A stretch of 5,391 nt of DNA from Fidelibacterota bacterium (lineage in GTDB: Bacteria > Marinisomatota > Marinisomatia > Marinisomatales > TCS56), in the NCBI GenBank assembly GCA_030634675.1, contig DAOWAH010000137.1, positions 1 through 5,391 on the forward strand. Direction: 5' to 3'. A model generated the notes under the pieces. The model saw only the letters and a program-made list of their open reading frames with translations, was not told the DNA's origin and ran no database searches. Of the stretch, positions 1 to 5,391 are shown one piece after another. The number at the start of each line of letters is the position of its first letter. Positions within the stretch are counted from its first letter, which is position 1. The position numbers and the translations under genes are program-made.

Positions 1-760
1 ATTTGCCTGATCGCCCGAAGCCAGTCTGCACTTCGTCCTAAATGAATACGCCACCATGTTTCCGCACAATTTCTGCTACAATCTGATAGTACTCTTTCGG
101 TGGTACGATGAATCCGCCCACACCCTGAATCGGTTCGATGAGGATACCAGCGATTTGACCTATTGTGGTAGTTTGAATCAGTTCCTCCACATCATGGGCA
201 CAGGTAACTCCACATTCCGGGTAGGTTTGCTTTAGGGGGCAACGGTAGCAATAGGGTGAAAGTGCATGTTTAACTGTTGGAACCTGTGTAGAAAGCGCGC
301 GCCAAGTAGAGTGTGCTGTCAGCGATTGAGCTAGCAGCGAACGCCCAGAATAACCGTATCGCAACGCAATGATTTCCGAATTTTCGGTGAAGAGCTGAGC
401 CATCATGACCGCTGTTTCATCGGCTTCTGTGCCGGAAGTTGTGAAAAAAGATTTATCCAAGCCATCAGGAGTCAAATTGGCAAATTTTTCTGCTAACGCT
501 ACGATTGGCAGGGTGGGGTAAAGCGTGGAAATGTGCGTCAACCGATCTAATTGTTTTTTAACCGCGCGATTCACGAATTCATTGGAATGTCCCACAGAAA
601 TTGTTAAAATTCCACCGAAGAAATCCAGATAGGATTTGCCGTTAATATCCCAGACCTTTGAATCCTTACCTTCCGTGATTACTAGTGGCTTGCTATAATA
701 ATTTTTAACTGCTGGAAAAAGGTATGAGTTATGTTTTTCTATAATTTTTCTGCTATCCAT
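1..760 (-). pseudogene. Class III PLP aminotransferase (AGXT2-like), interrupted by in-frame TAG; 3' end outside window
   Basis: Probable beta-alanine/beta-aminoisobutyrate transaminase, giving malonate or methylmalonate semialdehyde in the cytoplasm. The ATG at 758-760 has AGGAG 8 nt upstream. Residues 1-240 follow the class III (subgroup II) aminotransferase pattern: an N-terminal DINGKSYLDFFGG stretch (38-50), the PLP-phosphate loop TSGTEAD (108-114), RYGYSGRS (134-141) and IEPIQGVGG (208-216). The reading frame then meets TAG at 38-40. Without any shift the frame continues as DEVQTGFGRSGK down to position 2, which is the conserved block holding the PLP-binding Asp. The full family length is about 430-450 residues, so the Schiff-base Lys lies beyond the window. 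A product ending at residue 240 would lack that Asp and Lys and should be inactive. A Cys cluster (C171, C174, C183, C187) is present. Last visible gene of the operon, 17 nt after the amidohydrolase. Family assignment is firm; the exact amino donor is inferred from context. Confidence 0.85.
38..40 (-). other. In-frame amber codon in the aminotransferase
   Basis: The plus strand reads cta, which is TAG on the coding strand. It falls between GGVFI and DEVQTGFGRSGK, where related enzymes have a small residue such as Ala, Ser or Cys. Both flanks are in the same frame, so this is a single-codon event and not an indel. A TCG (Ser) or TTG (Leu) codon would be one base away. It may be a real nonsense mutation or a base-call or consensus error. 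Confidence 0.9.
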
Positions 761-768
761 ATTATATT

Positions 769-773
769 CTCCT
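769..773 (-). promoter_or_regulatory. Ribosome binding site of the aminotransferase gene
   Basis: AGGAG on the coding strand, 8 nt before the ATG at 758-760. It supports that start. It lies in the 17-nt gap after the stop codon of the amidohydrolase gene. Confidence 0.85.
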
Positions 774-777
774 AATT

Positions 778-1644
778 TTATGGTGCTGTAAGTGAGTCAT
801 AGGACTCTGGTCTACGGTCCCGGAAAAATTGCCAGGTGGAGCGCACCTCATCGATCATATCCAAATCAAATTCCGCGACAAGCAACTCATCTTTATCCTC
901 CGAAGCGATAGTGAAAATTTCTCCCCTTGGATCCACGAAATAAGAACTACCATAAAATTTTCCGAGATTCCATGGTTTCTCTTCTCCAACACGGTTGATA
1001 CAGCCCATAAAATATCCATTCGCTACCGCATGTGCCGGCTGTTCAAGTTTCCAGAGATATTGTGAGAGTCCGGCAACCGTTGCCGATGGATTGTACACTA
1101 TTTCTGCGCCGTTCAAACCCAGTGCACGTGCTCCTTCAGGGAAGTGTCGATCATAGCAAATATATACGCCTACTTTGGCATATCGTGTTTCAAAAACCGG
1201 ATACCCAAGATTACCTGGGCGAAAGAAAAACTTTTCCCAGAACCCCGAAGTATGAGGTATATGATGTTTCCGGTATTTCCCGAGATACTTTCCGTCAGCG
1301 TCAATCACTGCAGCTGTGTTGTAGAGCACTCCGGGCTGTTCCTTCTCGTAGATTGGCACAATTATGACCATTTTGTATTTCTTGGCGTATTCGCACATAC
1401 GTTCGGTCGTTGGACCAGGCACTGGTTCGGCGGATTTGTACCAAGCATTATCCTGTCCAGGACAAAAATACGGTGTATTGAAGATTTCCTGAAGACACAA
1501 AATCTGAACGCATTGTTTCCCTGCGTCTTCGATAAAAGGGATATGCTTTTCGATCATGGCTTCTTTAATTTCTCTAATTGTTCCTTCTCCTTCCGTCATC
1601 GGAAGACTCATCTGGATCAATCCGGATTTTATTTTTCTCGGCAT
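778..1644 (-). CDS. Beta-ureidopropionase (N-carbamoyl-beta-alanine amidohydrolase), nitrilase superfamily
   Basis: Hydrolyses N-carbamoyl-beta-alanine, or N-carbamoyl-beta-aminoisobutyrate from thymine, to the beta-amino acid, CO2 and NH3; a cytoplasmic enzyme. The 288-residue protein is a complete single-domain carbon-nitrogen hydrolase. The catalytic triad is visible: E53 in CLQEIF, K126 in KYRKHHIP and C163 in VYICYDRHFPEG. An additional conserved Glu (E137, in FWEKFFF) and the NPSAT strand (185-189) also fit. The ATG at 1642-1644 is preceded by AAGGAG at 6 nt spacing. The stop is TAA. It lies 15 nt after hydA and 17 nt before the aminotransferase, matching its pathway position between them. 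Related nitrilase-family enzymes such as N-carbamoylputrescine amidase share the triad, but the dihydropyrimidinase neighbour favours beta-ureidopropionase. No signal peptide and no defect seen. G+C looks somewhat higher than in the upstream genes. Confidence 0.93.
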   Translation of the reverse strand: MPRKIKSGLIQMSLPMTEGEGTIREIKEAMIEKHIPFIEDAGKQCVQILCLQEIFNTPYFCPGQDNAWYKSAEPVPGPTTERMCEYAKKYKMVIIVPIYEKEQPGVLYNTAAVIDADGKYLGKYRKHHIPHTSGFWEKFFFRPGNLGYPVFETRYAKVGVYICYDRHFPEGARALGLNGAEIVYNPSATVAGLSQYLWKLEQPAHAVANGYFMGCINRVGEEKPWNLGKFYGSSYFVDPRGEIFTIASEDKDELLVAEFDLDMIDEVRSTWQFFRDRRPESYDSLTAP

Positions 1645-1650
1645 ATTATT

Positions 1651-1656
1651 CTCCTT
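1651..1656 (-). promoter_or_regulatory. Ribosome binding site of the beta-ureidopropionase gene
   Basis: AAGGAG on the coding strand, 6 nt before the ATG at 1642-1644, in the 15-nt gap after the hydA stop. The leader AGGAGAATAAT is nearly the same as that of the next gene (AGGAGAATATAAT). Confidence 0.88.
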
Positions 1657-1659
1657 GTG

Positions 1660-3039
1660 TTAACGAACAACAGGTTTCCGTTTAATAAATTTTCCGTATC
1701 CAATATTACCTGTGAAACGACCATCTTTAGCGATAATCTTTCCTCTTAAAATCGTCGTGTTGGGATAACCTTTGAGTTTCCACCCCTGATATGGTGACCA
1801 GTCACAGTTCGTTTCCAAATTTTGATAGTCTATAGTCACATTTTTTCTAGGGTCAAACACTAGAATATCCGCATCAGTTCCAACTTGAAGCGATCCTTTT
1901 TCGGGATACATTCCAAATATCTTTGCCGGATTTGTTGATTGGTAATGAACAAACTGATTCAAATTAATTTTCCTTTTCCTTACACCATAGGAATACGTCA
2001 AAGGCATCATCAGTTCCGAGCCCGGCATTCCGAATGGGATTTTTGTAAAATCACCTTCCCACATTGCTTTTTGCTTCGTATCAAATGTGCAAGTATCGGT
2101 TGCTATGGTATCTATCTCTCCATTTCCAAGAGCCTCCCAAAGCCGGTTAATGTCCTCTTCCTTTTTAATCTGTGGACAGGTTCCATAAAGATGTCCATTC
2201 TCTTTTTTGAAAAGATCGTCCTCAAGTAAGAGATATTGCGGACAAGTTTCAGCAAATACTTTTACACCGCGTTTCTTTGCTGCTGTTACGAGATTTGCAC
2301 CATCGCCCGTTGACATGTGAACGATATAAAGCCTACCATCAGTAACCTCTGTCCATTTTATTGCCCTTTGTATTGCTTCTTCTTCAACAAAGTTTGGTCT
2401 TGAAAGGACATGACAATAAGCGCCATACTTTTTCATATCGGCAGGATTGTGATATTTTTCAACCAGATAATCCAGCACATCTACCGATTCTGCATGAACC
2501 ATTATGGTACCGCCAAGCTTCTTCGTTTCTTCTAAGGCTTGATAGAGCATGCTATCAGAAGACATCCATCCCTCGTTTCGATAGATCATAAACATTTTAT
2601 ACGAGACGATACCTTCCTTTACCAAAGACTTGAGTTCAGATTTGGTTCTATCATTCCAATCTGTTATACCTCCGTGAAGGGAATAATCCACGCAAACTTT
2701 CCCGTCGGCTTCTTTTTTACGTGATTTCACCGCATCGGTAAGAGTATTTCCCTTACTTTGTATAGCAAAATCAACAATTGTTGTAATACCACCAGCGGCG
2801 GCGGCTTTTGTCCCAGTGATAAAATCATCTGCTGATACTGTCCCGCAAAAAGGCAACTGAAGATGAACATGAACATCCAAACCACCGGGCATTACATATT
2901 GATCTGCTGCGTCAATTATTTGATCGGCGCCATTCAGATCTTGCCCGACAATCTCTATTTTCCCATTTGAAATGCCAATATCTGCTTTAAATGTTTCGCT
3001 GTCTGTCACGACAGTTCCGTTTTTAATTATAAGATCCAT
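1660..3039 (-). CDS. hydA: Dihydropyrimidinase (D-hydantoinase family)
   Basis: Opens the ring of 5,6-dihydrouracil or dihydrothymine to the N-carbamoyl-beta-amino acid; a cytoplasmic binuclear metal (normally zinc) amidohydrolase. Numbered from the ATG at 3037-3039 (459 residues), the metal ligands are all visible: H57 and H59 in GGLDVHVHL, K148 (the carboxylated Lys) in SYKMFMIY, H182 in MVHAES, H241 in IVHMST and D315 in IATDTCTF. Y153 matches the conserved substrate-contacting Tyr. The C-terminal KGSLQVGTDADILVFDP stretch (381-397) is typical of the family. A GTG in frame at 3046-3048 could start the ORF 3 codons earlier, but it overlaps the GGAG Shine-Dalgarno, whose spacing to the ATG is 8 nt, so I choose the ATG. 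It lies 24 nt after the permease and 15 nt before beta-ureidopropionase. Allantoinase or hydantoinase are family alternatives; the neighbours argue for dihydropyrimidinase. Confidence 0.93.
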   Translation of the reverse strand: MDLIIKNGTVVTDSETFKADIGISNGKIEIVGQDLNGADQIIDAADQYVMPGGLDVHVHLQLPFCGTVSADDFITGTKAAAAGGITTIVDFAIQSKGNTLTDAVKSRKKEADGKVCVDYSLHGGITDWNDRTKSELKSLVKEGIVSYKMFMIYRNEGWMSSDSMLYQALEETKKLGGTIMVHAESVDVLDYLVEKYHNPADMKKYGAYCHVLSRPNFVEEEAIQRAIKWTEVTDGRLYIVHMSTGDGANLVTAAKKRGVKVFAETCPQYLLLEDDLFKKENGHLYGTCPQIKKEEDINRLWEALGNGEIDTIATDTCTFDTKQKAMWEGDFTKIPFGMPGSELMMPLTYSYGVRKRKINLNQFVHYQSTNPAKIFGMYPEKGSLQVGTDADILVFDPRKNVTIDYQNLETNCDWSPYQGWKLKGYPNTTILRGKIIAKDGRFTGNIGYGKFIKRKPVVR

Positions 3040-3045
3040 AATATT

Positions 3046-3051
3046 CACTCC
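3046..3051 (-). promoter_or_regulatory. Ribosome binding site that sets the hydA start
   Basis: Coding strand reads GGAGTG followed by AATATT and ATG. The GGAG core lies 8 nt before the ATG at 3037-3039, a normal spacing. The upstream in-frame GTG (3046-3048) overlaps this element and therefore cannot be served by it. Confidence 0.8.
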
Positions 3052-3063
3052 AAATTAATATAT

Positions 3064-4461
3064 TTATTGTTTTCCCCATGCTTTTAAACCGCGCTCCTCA
3101 TCACTTCCAGGGACTGTGTTATCCAGCACAAGAGCGACGAAAGCCCCAATTGCCATACCAGTACTTCCTAATGTATTAAGAATATTAGAAACCCATTCTG
3201 GTTCAAATGTCAACGGATGACCTGCAAAATATTCAGGAACTGACAGACCCATAAAAAATGCGAAACCAAGAATAAAAAGATTACGTGCGCTGTTAAGATC
3301 AATAAATTGCAGATTTGATAATCCGACCGCAGTGATCATCCCGAACATTGCGCAGTACATACCACCAACAATAGGCTGGGGGATTGTAGTAAATAATGCG
3401 CCAAATTTCGAAACCATTCCCAATAAAATCATTAATATTGCACCGGCTTGAACTACTCTTCTTGACCCAACCCTAGTCAAGCCAATGGCACCGATGTTCT
3501 CGCTATATGAGGTAGTTCCGTTCCCTGTACCGAAAATTCCGGCGACAAAACATCCAATACCTTCGAAAGTAATACCTTTATTGACTATTTGCTTATCAGG
3601 AACAGGAGCACCACTTAATCTGGAACAGGCATAATAATCACCTACGGATTCAACCATTGAGGCAATATATCCGGCTAACATCCCAATAATTGCAGGGAAG
3701 CCGAATTTTGGTATACCCCATTGAAATGGATATGGTATTCTGAACCAGGGAGCATTTTTTAAATTATCCATACTGGTTCTGGCGGGATGATCCTCGCCAA
3801 ATATTCCGATTGTTGTGAAAATACCAGCAATAATCCACGCGAGAACAATAGCAAGTAAAATTGGGTATAACTCAAAAATACGGTTTTTATTACGCAGATA
3901 TTGACTAAAAATAATAATTAGAGCAATTGTTAGCCCTCCGATAGGCCAGTGCCTGCCAGCTTCAGGTGCTCCAAATTTAAAAAGAGCCAAGCCGATCAGT
4001 GCTATCGTCGGAGCGATGGTTATCGGTCCCACATATTTTAATAATCTGCCCATTAAACCGCTAGCACCAATAATAATCTCAAAGAATGAACCCGCGATTA
4101 TTGCACCTTGAACATGCTGCATTCTGATTTCCCAACCGGCGTTTGCCAGTGTTGCCATACTGCAAATGGCTATTGTTGGTGCGAGAAACGAGAATGTACC
4201 ACCCTGTACTATGGGCAGTCGGTTACCTAAAGTCGTTTGCAGTAATGTTGTAAGTCCACTGACGAAAAACATCGTTGCAATTAACCAACCCTTTTCTACC
4301 GGATTTGTGATTCCAAATGCTGGTGCTAACAGTAATGGAATGGCTACTGTAGAACCGAACATGGTTAAATAATGTTGTAATCCAAGGATTGCAGTTTCTA
4401 AAACTGGCGGAGTGTCATCAATTCCCCAGATTAAGGATTTATTTTTTTCTTTAGTATCCAA
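3064..4461 (-). CDS. NCS2/NAT family nucleobase permease (uracil/thymine or xanthine type)
   Basis: Inner-membrane nucleobase symporter of the NCS2 (nucleobase-ascorbate transporter) family, probably importing uracil or thymine for this pathway. The 465 residues hold many hydrophobic segments, consistent with the 14-helix UraA fold. Visible landmarks are IDDTPP before the first helix, QH (29-30) in GLQHYLTMFG, QGGTFSFLAPT (86-96), the substrate-site Glu E271 in ESVGDYYACSRL, and the NAT signature E321-N-I-G-x4-T-R (321-330). Glu at the signature position is typical of uracil-type members; animal ascorbate carriers have Pro. The C-terminal half (VGSRRVVQ, GMITAVGLSNLQF, SARNLFILGF, LDNTVPGSDEERG) is strikingly like animal SLC23 proteins. 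The start at 4459-4461 is TTG, 14 nt after the mmsA stop, with no convincing Shine-Dalgarno; the next Met (34) lies inside helix 1. The frame is open upstream, so the exact start is uncertain. Substrate is inferred from the operon. Confidence 0.92.
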   Translation of the reverse strand: MDTKEKNKSLIWGIDDTPPVLETAILGLQHYLTMFGSTVAIPLLLAPAFGITNPVEKGWLIATMFFVSGLTTLLQTTLGNRLPIVQGGTFSFLAPTIAICSMATLANAGWEIRMQHVQGAIIAGSFFEIIIGASGLMGRLLKYVGPITIAPTIALIGLALFKFGAPEAGRHWPIGGLTIALIIIFSQYLRNKNRIFELYPILLAIVLAWIIAGIFTTIGIFGEDHPARTSMDNLKNAPWFRIPYPFQWGIPKFGFPAIIGMLAGYIASMVESVGDYYACSRLSGAPVPDKQIVNKGITFEGIGCFVAGIFGTGNGTTSYSENIGAIGLTRVGSRRVVQAGAILMILLGMVSKFGALFTTIPQPIVGGMYCAMFGMITAVGLSNLQFIDLNSARNLFILGFAFFMGLSVPEYFAGHPLTFEPEWVSNILNTLGSTGMAIGAFVALVLDNTVPGSDEERGLKAWGKQ

Positions 4462-4475
4462 TTTTTTATAGCAAA

Positions 4476-5391
4476 CTAACTCATCCAGTTGGTTTTTGCT
4501 TCAGGATTCCATTTTGTTGTGATTTTTTTTAGTTTTGTCCAGAATTCTATTGAACTTTTGCCTGTAAGGTCCCCAACACCGAATTTTGATTGGTTCCAAC
4601 CACCAAATGAAAACGGTTCTCGCGGAACAGGTACGCCAATATTTACACCGATCATACCGGCACTTACATTCGCTGCTACATATTTTGCTAATCCGCCCGA
4701 TTGAGTAAATACAGCTGCCGCATTACCATATTGTGAGCTATTTTCAATTTCCAATGCCTGTTCTACTGTATCTACGCGAATAATTGATAAAACCGGTCCA
4801 AATACTTCTTCTTGGGCTATGTTCATTTCGGGAGTCACGTGATCAATTACAGTCGGTCCTACATAAAATCCATTTTCTTTATTCTTAACAGTAGCTCCTC
4901 GTCCATCAACTAAAATATCAGCGCCCTGTTCTTCTGCTTCAGTAATATAATTTTCAATACGTGTCTGTGCTTCTTTTGAAATAATGGCACCAAGATTTTT
5001 ACCAGGTATGATCGTTTTTGCTTTTTCACAGATTCCCTTGATTATTCCATCAACGTTACCAACAGCTATAACCGCTGCTGCTGCCATACATCGCTGACCA
5101 GCGCAACCTGACATAGACGCAGCTACATCGGAAGAAGTCATTTCATGATTTGCATCCGGTAAAACCAACAGATAATTCTTTGCACCGCCCAAAGTCAGGA
5201 CTCTCTTATTGTGGCCAGTGGCTCGTTGATAAACTATTTTTGCTACTTTAGTGGAACCAACAAAAGAAACAGCATCAATATCTGCGTGGTCACAAATGGC
5301 TTCTACAGATTCCCGATCACCATTTACAATATTAAAAATTCCATCGGGTAATCCTGCTTCCGTTAAAAGTTCTGCAATTCGTATCGCACTG
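4476..5391 (-). CDS. mmsA: CoA-acylating (methyl)malonate-semialdehyde dehydrogenase, 5' end outside window
   Basis: Oxidises methylmalonate semialdehyde to propionyl-CoA and malonate semialdehyde to acetyl-CoA, using NAD+ and CoA and releasing CO2. The window holds the last 304 residues; the family is about 480-500 long, so roughly 180 N-terminal residues are missing. Numbered from the first complete codon (5388-5390): NAD-binding FVGST (43-47), LTLGGAKN (65-72) and the catalytic Cys C101 in GCAGQRCMA, followed further on by EEVFGPVLS and a C-terminal GDLTGKSSIEFWTK block. The general-base Glu of ordinary aldehyde dehydrogenases (ELGGK) is replaced by Leu, as in known MMSDHs that transfer the acyl group to CoA. 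An internal TTG at 5190-5192 is only a Leu codon and not the start. The gene ends with TAG at 4476-4478, 14 nt before the permease. Bacillus iolA is a close relative with a myo-inositol role, but the pyrimidine genes here favour beta-amino acid catabolism. Confidence 0.94.
   Translation of the reverse strand, partial: SAIRIAELLTEAGLPDGIFNIVNGDRESVEAICDHADIDAVSFVGSTKVAKIVYQRATGHNKRVLTLGGAKNYLLVLPDANHEMTSSDVAASMSGCAGQRCMAAAAVIAVGNVDGIIKGICEKAKTIIPGKNLGAIISKEAQTRIENYITEAEEQGADILVDGRGATVKNKENGFYVGPTVIDHVTPEMNIAQEEVFGPVLSIIRVDTVEQALEIENSSQYGNAAAVFTQSGGLAKYVAANVSAGMIGVNIGVPVPREPFSFGGWNQSKFGVGDLTGKSSIEFWTKLKKITTKWNPEAKTNWMS

Noticed and set aside
38..760. An intact 240-residue protein of its own
   Set aside because: The frame past the TAG continues as conserved aminotransferase sequence, so the short ORF is a truncated form of a longer gene and lacks the PLP-binding Asp and Lys.
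1144..1749. Plus-strand open frame of about 200 codons, and shorter plus-strand frames at 829-1065, 1032-1367, 1939-2229, 2361-2591, 2539-2724, 4166-4372 and 4489-4704
   Set aside because: All lie antisense to well-supported minus-strand enzymes with intact catalytic motifs. Their translations show no recognisable domain, and the longest one runs across a gene boundary.
3040..3063. Promoter or terminator between the permease and hydA
   Set aside because: The 24-nt A+T-rich gap holds a Shine-Dalgarno. I see no hairpin with a T tract and no -35/-10 pair that stands out from the background.
4476..4478. TAG at the mmsA end as further evidence for amber recoding
   Set aside because: The protein already has its family-typical C-terminus here and the permease begins 14 nt later, so this TAG acts as a normal stop. 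It makes genome-wide reassignment of TAG unlikely.
4476..5192. A short 238-residue dehydrogenase starting at 5192
   Set aside because: The apparent start is a TTG Leu codon inside LTLGGAKN. The frame continues upstream with conserved NAD-binding sequence (FVGST) to the window edge.

Overview
The window is one tightly packed stretch of a bacterial catabolic operon. All five genes lie on the minus strand, so transcription runs from high to low coordinates. I read it as the back half of the reductive pyrimidine (uracil/thymine) degradation pathway plus its importer. In transcription order the genes are: CoA-acylating (methyl)malonate-semialdehyde dehydrogenase (mmsA type, 5' end cut by the window edge, 4476-5391); an NCS2/NAT nucleobase permease (3064-4461, TTG start); dihydropyrimidinase (hydA, 1660-3039); N-carbamoyl-beta-alanine amidohydrolase, i.e. 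beta-ureidopropionase (778-1644); and a class III PLP aminotransferase of the AGXT2-like type (1-760, 3' end cut by the window edge). Gaps between genes are only 14-24 nt and hold ribosome binding sites. I see no room for internal terminators or separate promoters, and no RNA genes, CRISPR arrays, insertion sequences or long repeats.

Together the proteins would import uracil or thymine and open the ring of the dihydropyrimidine. They would then remove CO2 and NH3 from the N-carbamoyl-beta-amino acid, transaminate beta-alanine or beta-aminoisobutyrate to (methyl)malonate semialdehyde, and convert that to acetyl-CoA or propionyl-CoA. The first enzyme, dihydropyrimidine dehydrogenase (PreT/PreA type), is not here. 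If present it should lie upstream of mmsA (beyond 5391) or past the aminotransferase (before position 1).

The most notable feature is an in-frame TAG (38-40) in the aminotransferase. It replaces the residue just before the conserved PLP-binding Asp; the same frame continues as family-typical sequence to the window edge. This is a single-codon nonsense lesion, an assembly error or, less likely, recoding. Other points of interest are a permease whose C-terminal half closely resembles animal SLC23 (SVCT/SNBT) transporters while keeping the nucleobase-type Glu, a TTG start without a clear Shine-Dalgarno, and a visible drop in G+C between genes 1-2 and genes 3-5.

The organism is a bacterium of moderate G+C (low to mid 40s percent by eye) with AGGAG-type ribosome binding sites and the standard code. 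I cannot assign a phylum from this sequence. The pathway itself is known; I do not see a previously undescribed system here.
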